A stretch of DNA of 64,000 bases from Mesostigma viride (GCA_009746045.1 RPFO01000153.1:188001-252000), one strand, 5' to 3'; numbered from the stretch's first letter, positions 13,401-38,286 are shown. Made by a program: numbers and translations. Notes: generated by a model from the letters alone, not told the origin.

Positions 13401-16400
13401 TGCTGGGGATGCGTGTACTGGCGACGGTGAAGGGGAGCCAGACTGGCACGTCCCCACCACCTGGCTCTCCGTAGGCTCCTCTTCGGGCGCATCCACCTGC
13501 ACTGCTGGCATGCGCGCTGAGGTGGCGGCATGCAACAGCGTCGGGTGGCTAGTGGCGGCCGCGCGCAGCTTCTGGGCCACCCACTGCGCGTGTAGTGGTG
13601 ACGTGCGCCATCGCGCCTGGATGGTGGACGCGGCCTAGTAGGCAGGCGTTGAGGGGTGACAAAAAGTGCAAGCAAACAAGCAGACAAGGGTGGGCGAGTC
13701 AGGAAGTGCCACAACTTGACTCAGGCCCCTTGTTCACAAATTTGGCTGCTAGTACAAAGTTGTTTCTCAGAAGGGCGATTCCGATACATGTCGTATGCAC
13801 CTGAATACTTTCGTCAGATCCATCGGTTTGCAGTAGATGGTAATGCGTAGGAGCTGCTTGCGTGGCTCAGGCCACGAGTCTGCATGCCATGGATCCCCAA
13901 GAGTTTCAGAGGCTTCCGCATTCTTATACCGCGGACTACCAACAAAGAGACGCTCCACAGTATGCAGCGGTGATTGGCGAGGCTAGGGGACGATACGATT
14001 GCACACAGCATGGCATCAATGCAAGGGGGGGTGGGGGAAGGTGCGCGGCCCATATCATACCCGGTGTTCGGCCGCGATGTGGATGACGCGCGCACACAGG
14101 AAGGAGACGTACGCAAGCGCCACACGCTCGTTGGGCAGGTGGCCCAAGACAATGTCGTCCTGCTCCAGGATCTGGGTGGTGTACCCACAGGGCAAGGGGA
14201 TGGCCGAGTTTGGGGAGAGAAGGGATGTCGGGGACACGGGTCAGCCAGGCAAAGGGTCGCTGTGTTGCAAGCGAGTCCTGGGCAGTGCGGAACACACTGC
14301 GCAGACGGGGTGCCGAGCCAAGAGTCTGCAAGGTAGCCCAGGCCTAGGCAAATCCCGAGCTACACGAATCTGCCTGCGCTGGATCGCCTGTGACCTCAGG
14401 CCCATGCAAGGCATCTGGCAGCGGGCGTCGAATGCGTGTCACAAATGCGCCAGGACCCCTGCATCCCGGTAGCCAGCTCGGTTGCTTTGCATGGGCGAAA
14501 TGGCTTGAAGACACAAAATTCAGGGATGTGCGTGGGCCCAACACTTACCTGTGGGATTCCCCCCAGCGTGGCGGCCGTGGCGTGCAGCAGCCGGTAGTTG
14601 TGGCGGGCACACGCCACCCACGCGCGCGCGGCCTCCTCCTCCTTGCTGAGGGCAGGACCCTCGCCATTGTCCCCCTCCCCCCGCGCCCAGTCGTGCGTGG
14701 CACGGCTCGAGTAGGCCATGGCCCACGCGACGCGCACCGGCACGTGTGACGTGTGCGAGGTGTCCTGGCTCGCATCCAGCAACGCGTTCTCCTGCAGGCG
14801 GTCACAGGTATGCGCATGTGGGGTGTGCGTGCGATGCATGGTTTGGGTGGGGGCTGTGAAAAATGGTGCGGATGCACGTGCTTGAGCAGGCTGGCAAGTG
14901 CCCATGGGTCAACAGGCAAACGGGAACCAAACAAAGTCTTACCCAATGACGATGCATGCACGGTTGCGGGGCGAAGGGGGGGGAGGGGAGATGGGCGACA
15001 TGAGCAGTGGTGTAGGGGTGCATGACTGTCAACAGGCTATCAGTTGGATGATGCGGTGGAAACTATGGAGCATGAGGGCAGCAACCCTCTTAGCGCCTTA
15101 CAACTTCACACCAGTTTTGCAGACGAGATTCCGCTTATAACAATTACTGGCCACACATGGCTTCAAGTCAGCGGATCCCCAGGAATGGGGGGGGTATGCT
15201 CCATCGTCTGCCAGGTGGGCACATAGGTTAGCAAAAAGCTGGGCTGGATAGGTCCCCTGCCCCTGCAGAAGACACACACAGAGAAAACAGATGTGCAAGG
15301 AGACACACACAGAGGAAACAGCGATGCAAGGAGACACACACAGAGGAAACAGCGATGCGAGGAGACACACACAGAGGAAACAGCGATGCAAGGAGACACA
15401 CACAGAGGAAACAGCGATGCAAGGAGACACACACAGAGGAAACAGCGATGCAAGGAGACACACACAGAGGAAACAGCGATGCGAGGAGACACCCACAGAG
15501 AAAACAGCGATGCGACGAGACACACCCAGAGAAAACAGCGATGCAAGGAGACACCCACAGAGGAAACAGCGATGCAAGGAGACACACACAGAGAAAACAG
15601 CGATGCAAGGAGACACACACAGAGGAAACAGCGATGCAAGGAGACACACACAGAGAAACCAGCGATGCAAGGAGACACACACAGAGAAAACAGCGATGCA
15701 AGGAGACACACACAGAGAAAACAGCGATGCAAGGAGACACACACAGAGAAAACAGCGATGCAAGGAGACACACACAGAGGAAACAGCGATGCAAGGAGAC
15801 ACACACAGAGGAAACAGCGATGCAAGGAGACACACCCAGAGGAAACAGCGATGCAAGGAGACACACACAGAGGAAACAGCGATGCAAGGAGACACCCACA
15901 GAGAAAACAGCGATGCAAGGAGACACACACAGAGGAAACAGCGATGCAAGGAGACACACACAAAGGAAACAGCGATGCAAGGAGACACACACAGAGAAAA
16001 CAGCGATGCAAGGAGACACACACAGAGGAACCAGCGATGCAAGGAGACACACACAGAGGAAACAGCGATGCAAGGAGACACACACAGAGAAAACAGCGAT
16101 GCAAGGAGACACACACAGAGAAACCAGCGATGCAAGGAGACACACACAGAGAAAACAGCGATGCAAGGAGACACACACAGAGAAAACAGCGATGCAAGGA
16201 GACACACACAGAGGAAACAGCGATGCAAGGAGACACACACAGAGGAAACAGCGATGCAAGGAGACACACACAGAGAAAACAGCGATGCAAGGAGACACAC
16301 ACAGAGGAAACAGCGATGCAAGGAGACACACACAGAGGAAACAGCGATGCAAGGAGACACACACAGAGGAAACAGCGATGCAAGGAGACACACACAGAGA

Positions 16401-19400
16401 AAACAGCGATGCAAGGAGACACACACAGAGGAAACAGCGATGCGAGGAGACACACACAGAGAAAACAGCGATGCAAGGAGACACACACAGAGGAAACAGC
16501 GATGCAAGGAGACACACACAGAGGAAACAGCGATGCGAGGAGACACACACAGAGGAAACAGCGATGCAAGGAGACACACACAGAGGAAACAGCGATGCAA
16601 GGAGACACACACAGAGGAAACAGCGATGCAAGGAGACACACACAGAGGAAACAGCGATGCAAGGAGACACACACAGAGAAAACAGCGATGCAAGGAGACA
16701 CACACAGAGAAACCAGCGATGCAAGGAGACACACACAGAGGAAACAGCGATGCAAGGAGACACACACAGAGGAAACAGCGATGCAAGGAGACACACACAG
16801 AGGAAACAGCGATGCAAGGAGACACACACAGAGGAAACAGCGATGCAAGGAGACACACACAGAGAAAACAGCGATGCAAGGAGACACACACAGAGGAAAC
16901 AGCGATGCAAGGAGACACCCACAGAGAAACCAGCGATGCAAGGAGACACACACAGAGAAAACAGCGATGCAAGGAGACACACACAGAGAAAACAGCGATG
17001 CAAGGAGACACACACAGAGGAAACAGCGATGCAAGGAGACACACACAGAGAAAACAGCGATGCAAGGAGACACACACAGAGAAAACAGCGATGCAAGGAG
17101 ACACACACAGAGGAAACAGCGATGCAAGGAGACACACACAGAGAAACCAGCGATGCAAGGAGACACACACAGAGAAAACAGCGATGCAAGGAGACACACA
17201 CAGAGGAAACAGCGATGCAAGGAGACACACACAGAGGAAACAGCGATGCAAGGAGACACACACAGAGAAAACAGCGATGCAAGGAGACACACACAGAGGA
17301 AACAGCGATGCAAGGAGACACACACAGAGAAAACAGCGATGCAAGGAGACACACGCAGAGGAAACAGCGATGCAAGGAGACACACACAGAGAAAACAGCG
17401 ATGCAAGGAGACACACAGAGGAAACAGCGATGCAAGGAGACACACACAGAGGAAACAGCGATGCAAGGAGACACACACAGAGGAAACAGCGATGCAAGGA
17501 GACACACACAGAGAAAACAGCGATGCAAGGACCGGGTACTTCATGCAGCGGGAATGTGCGGTTAACTAGCATGCGTGACGCGTGGCAGCACCAACGAGTG
17601 GGACAACCCGGTCAATTGCTGGCCGTGGCGGCCGTAGGGCGGAAAACAGACGGCAAGGCAACGCTACCTCAGACATCATAGAGCTGTCTGAACGCGGGGA
17701 CTCGACCGATGCCTCCCCACTCTCCACCGGGGGCGGCGTGACGATGTCGGCATAAGGAAGCACGGCCGGCAGGTAGTAACTGATGATGAGGCAGAGCGCC
17801 CGGCCATCGGCGAACGAGGACGTGAAGTTGGACACAGTGACGCCATAATGCTGGCACACAGCCTGCGCGAGGAAACAGGGTGCCACCAGGTATAGACTCC
17901 AGATGACGCCATGAGTTCAACTAAAGGAGAGCATATGGACAAAGATGATGCGATGAGTTCAACTAAAGGAGAGCGAATGGACAGGAAATTAGCTTTAAGC
18001 TTTAACTGCATTGTCACAAAAGCCCTGCCCTGTGTTGCTTTATAGGTTGCGGGATGGAGAAAAAAACAGATGATGAGCGACACTCATCACGGAGAGCAGA
18101 TAGGGCACAGACTACAACCACAGGCTACAACGTGTGTCGGTGCTGCATACTGGTGTGCATGTGCGTATATGCGGCTGCACCTGCGCCGACTGCAAGTAGG
18201 TACGTTAGCTGAATGCAACCACTGCCTAAGTGCATATAGACGCCTGCGCACCCACCTGCACCCACTGCATGAGCAGCTGCAGCCCCTCGTTGCCCAGGTA
18301 GACGTTCAGGTCAGTGGTTGGTGCCGCTTCCTGGGGGCCACCACACGCACGCGCAAACGAGACAAGGCGCACGGTGTGGTACGGGGGGAAACAGGTGTCA
18401 GCAAGACGAGCACGGTTGCAGCGGGGCAGGCTGTCAACGCCAAGAGACGGTATGTGTTGACAGGAACGTAGACAGCACATGCTCTCCCTCGCCAAAAGAG
18501 GCTCATCTCATGAGCCCCACGAACAAAACAGGCCAACTTCCCTTGCCTCGCAATCCAAGCACGCGGAATACGCTGCAAGTCCATGCGTGCAGGCTGCACT
18601 CTTTACACTCTCCACTCCCCACCTGTGTGCACCTTCCTACCCTTTCTCCCCGATCCACCTCAGTTGGCCATCCCATCCTTCTTCCCCACCCCGCACCTTG
18701 GGTTGGCCTTTCCCTACCCACCTGTGTGCGCGGGACCAGCATCCCCTGCGTTGCGGCGGACGACCGGATGCGCACAATCTCCTTACGCAGCGCGTCCTTG
18801 TCCAGCAGGGCTGGCAGCTGCGCGCGCCAGCGATGCAGGATGCAGCCAGCGATGTGGAACGTGGTGCACAGGTCACGAACGGTAAGCATGGGGGGAAAGA
18901 CGAGGATGCATGTGTTCTTTCCCCACGCAGGGGGCGCTGGCAGCAAGAGTAAGCCGTTCCCCTGGGAGGAGGGGTGTTCACCAGGGCCATGCATGCGCTT
19001 TGCCATTGTCTCATGGGCGAGGTGGGGTGAGCGCATCTCTGCGCTGCATCAGGAGGCAGGCCCATGCCAAAGACCAGGCAAGTAAAAGCAGGGCGGAGCG
19101 GGAGGCAGGCCCATGCCAAAGACCAGGCAAGTAAAAGCAGGGCGGAGCGGGAGGCAGGCCCATGCCAAAGACCAGGCAAGTAAACGCAGGGCGGAGCGGG
19201 AGGCAGGCCCATGCCAAAGACCAGGCAAGTAAACGCAGGGCGGAGCGGGAGGCAGGCCCATGCCAAAGACCAGGCAAGTAAACGCAGGGCGGAGCGGGAG
19301 GCAGGCCCATGCCAAAGACCAGGCAAGTAAAAGCAGGGCGGAGCGGGAGGCAGGCCCATGCCAAAGACCAGGCAAGTAAACGCAGGGCGGAGCGGGAGGC

Positions 19401-22400
19401 AGGCCCATGCCAAAGACCAGGCAAGTAAAAGCAGGGCGGAGCGGGAGGCAGGCCCATGCCAAAGACCAGGCAAGTAAAAGCAGGGCGGAGCGGGAGGCAG
19501 GCCCATGCCAAAGACCAGGCAAGTAAACGCAGGGCGGAGCGGGAGGCAGGCCCATGCCAAAGACCAGGCAAGTAAAAGCAGGGCGGAGCGGGGTGACACC
19601 GGAAAGACGCGATGTCCGATAAAGAACACCGCTTATATTGGGTGCCCCGACGTTGACGTTTGCGAGCAGTCTACCAGCAGGCTTTAGGCTCGCCCACCCA
19701 CCTGGAAGTGCTGCATGACCTGCCACAGCAGCAGCAGCGTCTGCTCGCGGTCACCCTCCACCACCTGCGCCGCAGTGATGCGCCCGCCCTGCACGCCGCG
19801 CACATTTAGGCCCTGCGCCGTCAGCGCGTCTAGCGCCAGGTCCACGTTGTGCACCCGCGACAGCCGGGAGGAGGCAGGAAGCTTCACGTCCTGTGGGCAC
19901 AAGCATGAGGGGACCGGGGCGTGGCGGTATGAGATTGTTAGGCGGGGAAACACCAGGGCCAGGGGGCAGGGTGGGTGGGTGGGTGGGTGGGTGGGTGTTG
20001 CACAGGAATGGACGCAGGTTCCGTGCACGCAGTAACGCCATACGCAGACTACTGTGTACTTACACCACAGCATCCCACAGCAGGGGTCTTGAGCATGGCA
20101 GGGCGCCTCACAAGAGCGATGCAGCCTCAACAACGATGTCCTTGTAGAGATGCTTCCTACCGGCAGACACCCTGTATGGTGCCACTTGCCTGCTCCCCCC
20201 TGGAGTTCCTCGTTCCGTTGTCACCACCACCAGGCATGTCACATGGGCATGGGCCGACCAGCTCCGCCACTATGCATACCCAACTATGCGTACCCCAAGC
20301 TACAGCTCGACTCTGGCCCACACCATGGCCCACATACCTGGAATCTGGCGTATGCCGGAGCAAACATACCTGAAGGCTGGCCAGCGCGGTTGCCGCGGCT
20401 TCTCCCCCCTTGTGCTTGCGTTTGCTGAGCACGTCCACCAGCCGGCAGAGCCGCACGCCGTCACGCAGGTCCGTGGCCAGGTTACTCACACAGTAATCGT
20501 ACTCGTGCACAGGCTCCTGCTTCTGGGACACGCGGTAGCCCAGGAAGCCCAGGTGGCGCAGGATGTCGCCCTCCCCTGACAGCACCTCCGGCAGAAACGC
20601 TGGGGGAGCCGGCACGCATGATGTCAAGGCAGCATCATTCCAAGCTACGTGAGCATGTGTGGGGTGCCTGTAGATAGTGCAGTAAGGTGAAAGGGTGGTG
20701 CCAATAATGCTTCATGGGCCTACCACCGCAGTTGAGCACATCGTGGGACCAGCACCCCCTTGGCTGGTTTGCATCCATCGCCTTCCCATCAGGGTCTGCT
20801 GAGATCAACTTAAATTCCCTCGATAGAGACCAAGATGGGCCACCAAGGAGGAAACTGGGGAAGGGATACTGGCAGGCGCAACCACCAATCAGGCCTTCTT
20901 TTCGCACAGACGACTCAGAATGTACTCATGGAGATCTATTATGAGCAACCCACATGAAACAGCCATGGGGGAAAGCGTGCATTCTTACTTTCCCCAGCGG
21001 TGCATCGCGTCCTGTTCCCCAACCCACCAACCACGCCACCACCCTCCTACCTAGCAGCTTGCCCTACCCCAGCCAACCCACCACTTCACAGCAAGCCGCC
21101 CCCGCCCCCTCACCCCCCCCCCCCCACCCCGCCCAACCCCCCACCCCGCCCTCTTACCTAGCAGAATGCTGCGGCTGGACTTAAGCGCCGCCTGCGTGCG
21201 AAATAGTAATGGTGTTTGCGCCGGCTGCGACAGCACCAGCTTGCGCCCATCGCGCGTCACCAGCTCCCCCCCCTTGGCAGCATCGAGAAGTAGCACCAGC
21301 AGCAGCAGCTTGTGCAAGACCGCGCGATGAAGGGCTTCCTCGTAGCCGGCGCCGTAGAGGCCCTCCACCAGCCTGGGCAAACGGACGCCAGAATCACAGG
21401 AGCGTTACGGGTTACAGCACAACGTCATGACAGTAGCCCATCGCTCCAGCACGCACTCGCCAAATAGAGCAAACCAGCCCCATACTCACTAACTCCCATC
21501 CCACACATTTGCCAAGTCATCACAGAAGCAACCGCCATGGGCACGCGGCTGCATGATCCACATGGGCACGGGGCATCCCCGGCGCCTCTCCTCAGCCAGC
21601 ACAATCATGGAACCGGGCGCCTCTCCTCAGCCAGCACAATCATGGAACCGGGCGCCTCTCCTCAGCCAGCACAATCATGGAACCGGGCGCCTCTCCTCAG
21701 CCAGCACAATCATGGAACCGGGTCACACATTGGTCGACATGTGCAGTCTGACGACCGGACGAGGGCGCCAAGGCACGGCGACACACCGCGAAACGGCACG
21801 AGAGAAGTTAAGGCAAATAACCTCCCTCGCGTAGGGTGACCTGGTCAACGATCTTCCTTACGCTGTAGACATGGCACATGTACGCCCATGGACCACCGGC
21901 CACGATATACCACAGACCGCCACGCTCACCTACCCCCCAGGCATGCCGCAATCCCACCATGGATGGCGTGCCCCAATAAAAAGAAGCACACACCCCATGG
22001 AACAAAAGGAGTGCCCCGCCCCGCCCCCCACTCCTCACCGATTGGTCGTGAAGTCCTCGGCCACTTTAGCGTCTAGCAGCAGGTGCTTCACCAGCAGCTC
22101 ACGCACGCGCGCATCGTCCACCTCTGCGGATGGACCCTGCTGGTCGCCGTCACCGCTGGTAGTGCTACCATGTGCCACGGCACCATCCAGCCGCTGGCCG
22201 ATGACCACCTCCAACCCCAGCAGCAGCCAGAATGGGTCGTAGCAGAGCAGGGTGTCGAGTGCCAGCTGGCGCAGGCGCGTGTCCTCGGCGAGCTTTAGGC
22301 CGGGCTTGATGGCCACCAGTCCCGCACCGATGCTCTGGACGAGGATGATAGTGAGCATAAGGGGCGGTCCGGTGGATGGCTGGGGATTTGGTTAGTATGC

Positions 22401-24204
22401 TACTCCATTTTGACCGGCAGCGGAGCATATCCCCTAATAAGGATGCCTATAGGCAATGTGACGTGGCGGGGGCAGGCAACGCTCCTTGTGGGCACGGGGG
22501 GGTGATACACGTTTGCATGGCCGTGCTGGGGGATGCAAGCACGGAGATGAGGACAGGAGGCGCAGAAAGGGAGGTCGCCCTACCAGGCATGGACAGGGAA
22601 ACTCGGGCGCCGCAAGGATGCGACGTGGCGAGCATTCAAGAGGCATGCCAACCACCCCCACTGAGTAGGCCGCTGCCGTTGACACATTGGCTAACCTTCC
22701 CTGCGTCCATAACACCAAGACGAAGGCTAGCCACGCATCTATATATCAAGGAGACAACCAGCGCAGGCCAGAAACCAGCGCATCTATATGTAGCCGCGTC
22801 GCCTCACCTCCTCCAGCTTGAGCATGGCGGCGATGATGCGCGCGTCCTGCGAGTAGAGCAGCCACAGGTGGCCACGCACACGCTCCGACCAGCGGACCCA
22901 GGACAGCAGAGAGTAGTCGGGGGAAGCGGAGCGGGCGCCAGAAGCGACCTGGTCGCCCGCTTCCCCAGTGCCCATCTGTGCGGCGGGCGTTGAAGGGCGC
23001 GCGCCGCTGGGCGGCCGCAGAACATGGTTCAGCCACACGGTGAAGGCCCGCTCCTGTTTCTGCATCCACAGCTCTGAGTGAAAGTGGACAAAGCTGCTGC
23101 GGCGCTGCTTGGGGCACATGTCACGGCCGCTCTTGGCGGGGCTGGCCCTCGCTGGGATGGGCTTGCGCAGGCGGAGTTTGCCGGCGCCGGAGCGGGCTAC
23201 CCGCGGTGAGCGCGCGTGGCTGCCCTGTGAGCGCGCGTGGCTGCGCGGTGAGCGCGCGTGGCTGCCCTTATTGATGGCGCCGGAGCGAGGCTGGAGCGCC
23301 TGGGCGGTCACCGCGTGCTTGGGATAGTGCGACTTCTCCTTGAGCGAGGTGCCACGGAGAATGTTTGTATGGGATGGAGACATCTCCGTGAGGGCGCGCC
23401 GAGACTCGTTGCTGGCGGGTTGGGGCTTGGCCGCAGTGGCACCGCCGGCCGGCAGTCTCTGGTCAGATGTTTCCTGCATAAAGGGCAGGCAGATATGCAG
23501 GAAGGCACGACAATTTCAACCCAGGCGAGAACTGAGCTTATAGAGTTGGATTGATTGCCAGGCGATCTCCCAAGCTAGCCATAGAATTTTTAAATATGTT
23601 GTTGGACTCGGCATAGTAGAGACTCCGCCATGGCAATTAGAATGGAAGTTCAAGCTACACAATGTAACAAAAAGCACACGGGGGTAGCTTTCGCAAACTA
23701 GATCATACTTTTACTAATGGATCATAAACCAGAATGAGGGGAATATTTTTGGGTGCGTCAGGGTAAGCAGGGATTACGGGCGGGACTCACCGAATTTGGT
23801 TCACCTCCAATTAGCAGCGCCTTCATAGAGTGCCCGTCCCATTTGAAATTAATATTAAAACGATGTGGTCTTCCGTCTTTAACAGTCCACAGCACAACCA
23901 AGCGTCGGCTGGACATGGGTGCAACCTGCACCTCCGTACCCTCGCAGACAGCCTCCGACTCATCGTGCGTTCTGATAGTGATGCCAGCCGAAAGTGGGGG
24001 CAGTCGTTCCACCACCAACGAAGCAGCTACGAGGGCTGGATTGAATATGTTCAAGATGCCCGACCTAGCCTGCCCGGCAGCAGGAAGGCCAAAGTCCAGA
24101 ACTGGAACAGCGGCGAACTGTTCAAGGCGAAGCGTCGCCTCCAAGCAAAAATTCTCCAATATCGCATTAACTTCCGCGGCATGACGCGGCACCTTAGCCA
24201 ACAT
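1450..24204 (-). CDS. ASPM: ASPM (abnormal spindle) homologue, 23-exon model
   Basis: Probable spindle-pole and microtubule minus-end protein of the ASPM/Asp family. Exons in transcript order: 24204-23791, 23473-22808, 22334-22039, 21372-21158, 20599-20370, 19890-19702, 18961-18722, 18330-18256, 17862-17668, 14791-14549, 14171-14061, 13634-10152, 9880-9404, 8782-8543, 8082-7846, 7272-6901, 6499-6304, 5861-5741, 5078-4982, 4379-4293, 3914-3810, 2725-2654, 1707-1450. All junctions are GT-AG and phases agree, giving 2,872 residues. An ASH domain (VLDFG...LLIGG) lies in exon 1. Family blocks include [29 protein letters not shown] and [11 protein letters not shown]-type segments fall at about residues 540-670 and 750-955. 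About 23 IQ-like motifs span residues 959-2570, followed by an ARM-like block ([12 protein letters not shown]). Residues ~975-1922 are an acidic, repetitive insertion. The exon 7 acceptor and the last two exons are least certain. A 5'-UTR intron (donor at 24511/24510) is possible. Confidence 0.88.
1804..2088. mobile_element. 285-bp TA-flanked MITE, copy 1
   Basis: Terminal inverted repeats of the form CACCCCCAGGCCCA...TTTAAGATT and their near-complement at 2060-2088 are flanked by TA on both sides. Length and internal sequence (cagggctga, acaatctta, cttttgtgcctacttt) match the copy at 38351-38636. No coding capacity. The layout suggests a Tc1/mariner (Stowaway-like) non-autonomous element. 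Confidence 0.7.
2511..2623 (+). repeat. 37-bp tandem repeat, three copies
   Basis: Three near-identical units starting atcctcgcgcgttactcg. They lie in the last-but-one region of the ASPM gene, just 3' of exon 22, inside its final intron. Confidence 0.9.
3023..3477. mobile_element. 455-bp TA-flanked MITE in an ASPM intron
   Basis: The ends are inverted repeats (GACCCCTTCTGAA at 3023-3035 and its complement at 3465-3477) flanked by TA at 3021-3022 and 3478-3479. The interior has many CCCCGACTA-type motifs in both orientations, which could be subterminal transposase-binding repeats or simple palindromic decay. No ORF of note. It sits in the intron between ASPM exons 21 and 22. Confidence 0.75.
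4423..4693 (+). repeat. 30-bp minisatellite, nine copies
   Basis: Units of ggcataaagggtacgcatgt plus ten more bases repeat almost perfectly. Thirty is a multiple of three and the unit has few stops, so long open frames appear on both strands. They are artefacts. The array lies in the intron between ASPM exons 19 and 20. Confidence 0.95.
8101..8277 (+). repeat. (GGGA)n microsatellite, about 44 units
   Basis: A nearly pure GGGA tract on the plus strand is a CCCT tract in the ASPM transcript. It ends about 20 bases upstream of the exon 15 splice acceptor (exon starts at 8082) and so forms most of the pyrimidine tract of that intron. Confidence 0.97.
10745..11395 (-). repeat. 24-bp coding minisatellite in ASPM exon 12
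   Basis: About 27 units of 24 bp encode an eight-residue Ala/Glu/Gln period (AEAEAQAQ type). Some units are shortened and some carry Val or Arg. All keep frame, so the array is translated at about residues 1712-1922 of the ASPM model. It lies between the acidic region and the main IQ block and is predicted to be strongly helical. Confidence 0.92.
15283..17531 (+). repeat. 31-bp minisatellite, about 72 copies
   Basis: The unit ggagacacacacagaggaaa plus 11 bases varies at a few positions (aggaaa/agaaaa/agaaac, gcaag/gcgag). The unit has no stop in any of six frames, and 31 is not divisible by three. All six frames are therefore open for over 2 kb. These are not genes. The array fills the intron between ASPM exons 9 and 10. 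Confidence 0.97.
19043..19592 (+). repeat. 49-bp minisatellite, about 11 copies
   Basis: Units of ggaggcaggcccatgccaaa plus 29 bases, differing mainly at one site (gtaaaagc versus gtaaacgc). It lies in the intron between ASPM exons 6 and 7 and ends close to the uncertain exon 7 acceptor. Confidence 0.95.
21574..21725 (+). repeat. 35-bp tandem repeat, four copies
   Basis: Units of ggcgcctctcctcagccagc plus 15 bases repeat almost perfectly in the intron between ASPM exons 3 and 4. Confidence 0.93.
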
Positions 24205-25304
24205 TTCCGAAAAGGGTCGTTATCAGAAATCAATTCCTGCCATATCTTATCGACATTGCGATTGTTGACTCGCGTTTACTTGCTAGCAGCTTGCTGGACA
24301 CGGTAGAAAGGAAGTTAGCCATGCTGCCGATCCATGGCCGAACGCCAACATGTTGCAACTTTAACAAGCGGGACGCAAGAGAATTTTCTAAAACGAACTC
24401 AACGGTCATTACAGTAGGCCATGAACGTTCAACATCAATAACCAGCGCAGGGACCAATGGCCAAGGGGTAGGGTCTTATATTAGACCACCAGGCAAGTAA
24501 TTCACTCACCTTCATATCTATTAGGAACCCATCAATCTCTATTAGGGGCCCGTGACGAACCTCCGAACTGTACGGTAACGCGACGGCATTTTGGATGACG
24601 TTTTCCACGTGGCATCCTTCGGTCCATGTCACGTCATACTACGTATGCCGGCGGCCGTTGTTGTTGTTGTTGTTGGATGAGTTGTTTATGTTGTTGTTGT
24701 TGTTGCTGTTGTTGTCCCACGCTGCACATGGGCAGCAGAGAATCTATAGTGGCCGAGGGCCGGATATATATAGTAGCGGTGGTACAATCGGGGCAGTGTG
24801 ACGTGGACTGAGATTGTATACAGTAGCGGCAGATAGCAACCGAGGGTCGGATAATATATTTAGGCGGCCGTACCGCGCGCATAGTTGGCCGCTCTAATTG
24901 CACGCTCTGCAGTCTGCCACAGTTCACGTGACGGCGGGGTTGCGGCGGGCAGATTATGGTAGCGGCGTGCAGAATATCGTGTGCTGGAGTGATTATTTGG
25001 ATTTTTGGCAAGCGGATATGGTATATTGCAGTTATTAGTGCCGTGCTAGAACAGGCTGCCGACACGCGTATGCAGCCAGGATTCGAGACGTCCTCGAAAC
25101 GTTGACTTGCAGTTCCCGCACCATGGACACCAAACGACCGCCACTGCCACATTATATTTACAATGTCTCGTAGTTTTCATTTGGACATCGCGAAAGTAAC
25201 ATTTTCTTTGACAGGATGGCGGCCATTGCAAGAACGGAGAACCTGCTTTTCATGAAACCAGGCTCAAATTAGAGACCCACATTTTGCCAACCCCCGCTCT
25301 TAAA
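24205..25304. promoter_or_regulatory. Divergent 5' intergenic region, ASPM / kinase
   Basis: The ASPM start codon (24204, minus) and the kinase start codon (25305, plus) face away from each other across 1.1 kb, so both promoters must lie here or overlap. The segment holds a GTT microsatellite (24655-24720) and AT-rich stretches with TATA-like words (24765-24780, 24850-24870). A minus-strand splice donor (ATGAAG/gtgagtg, exon side ending at 24511) hints at a 5'-UTR intron in ASPM. No initiator could be assigned. Confidence 0.5.
24655..24800 (+). repeat. GTT microsatellite with linked unique tail
   Basis: An impure (GTT)n tract is followed by cccacgctgcacatgggcag and a short tail containing ggccgaggg. 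The same tail follows the giant GGT/GGC tract at 29860-29910, so repeat and tail seem to form one dispersed unit. Confidence 0.7.
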
Positions 25305-37591
<12,287 letters not shown>

Positions 37592-37962
37592 TAGAGACAA
37601 CAGTGCTAGTAATAAGCATCATTAAGGGCCATGCAGTGAAGGTGTTTGTTTCAGGCGATCACGCCGCAGTAGAGAGGCTGAAAGGGTATGCATAATGATA
37701 AGGAATGATTAACAATATTTTTATTATGATTCAAGGGCTTGCGCTGTGCGCAAAACGCATTTTATTCCTATATGCCTGGGCGGATTTTGGCAGCTTTTTC
37801 AATGCAGATGGTTCTCCCACTCAATACACATGATCAGATGGTTTTGTTAGGAGGAATGCTCATGCGTCTTTTCCCTGCACCCTAGACTGCTGAATCACAC
37901 TTCAAAATTCCTCTGATGCTGCCATCGTTTGTGGTCATGACTCAATTGTTCCCACGCCCAGG

Positions 37963-38286
37963 TTAGAAACTTCCGAGACAGACGACCAAAACGATGGCAA
38001 GGTGGAGGCAGACGAGCCCATGCCAGGCTGCCTTTGCTTTGGTCGCAAGAAAACCGCGCCAAGAGCCTCCAGGTGAGCCGTTGTGGGTGTTGCAAGTTTG
38101 CAGTTGCAAGGCATCTGCTTGAAGCCGTAGGATGCCTTAAGGGTGTGGCTAGTGCAGGGGGTCGCTGCTGGACTGGGAGTGAGCAAAGTGGTTCTAGATT
38201 TCCATGTCTGTGCAATCTATGAGCATTCGTGTGTATTCTGTAGGAATTTCCGTGTATCCCGCAAGCATGTCCTTGGTGGCATGTAG
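37963..38286 (+). other. Possible alternative 3' exons of the kinase gene
   Basis: A segment from an AG acceptor (exon from about 37963) to a donor (CTCCAG/gtgagcc, ~38075) encodes LETSETDDQNDG and a Cys/Lys-rich piece (GCLCFGRKK). A second piece at 38244-38286 encodes RNFRVSRKHVLGGM and a stop. Phase (2) would fit if exon 12 were spliced early at a weak donor (AAGGG/gtacgg, ~37574). This would replace the last few residues with a basic, Cys-containing C-terminus. It is inferred only from frame and splice consensus. Confidence 0.35.

Noticed and set aside
15098-17681. Six overlapping open frames of 736-824 codons
   Set aside because: All come from the stop-free 31-bp minisatellite in an ASPM intron.
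24435-24632. Upstream coding exon for ASPM
   Set aside because: A good donor exists at its end, but the frame has no ATG before the last two codons. At most it is a 5'-UTR exon.
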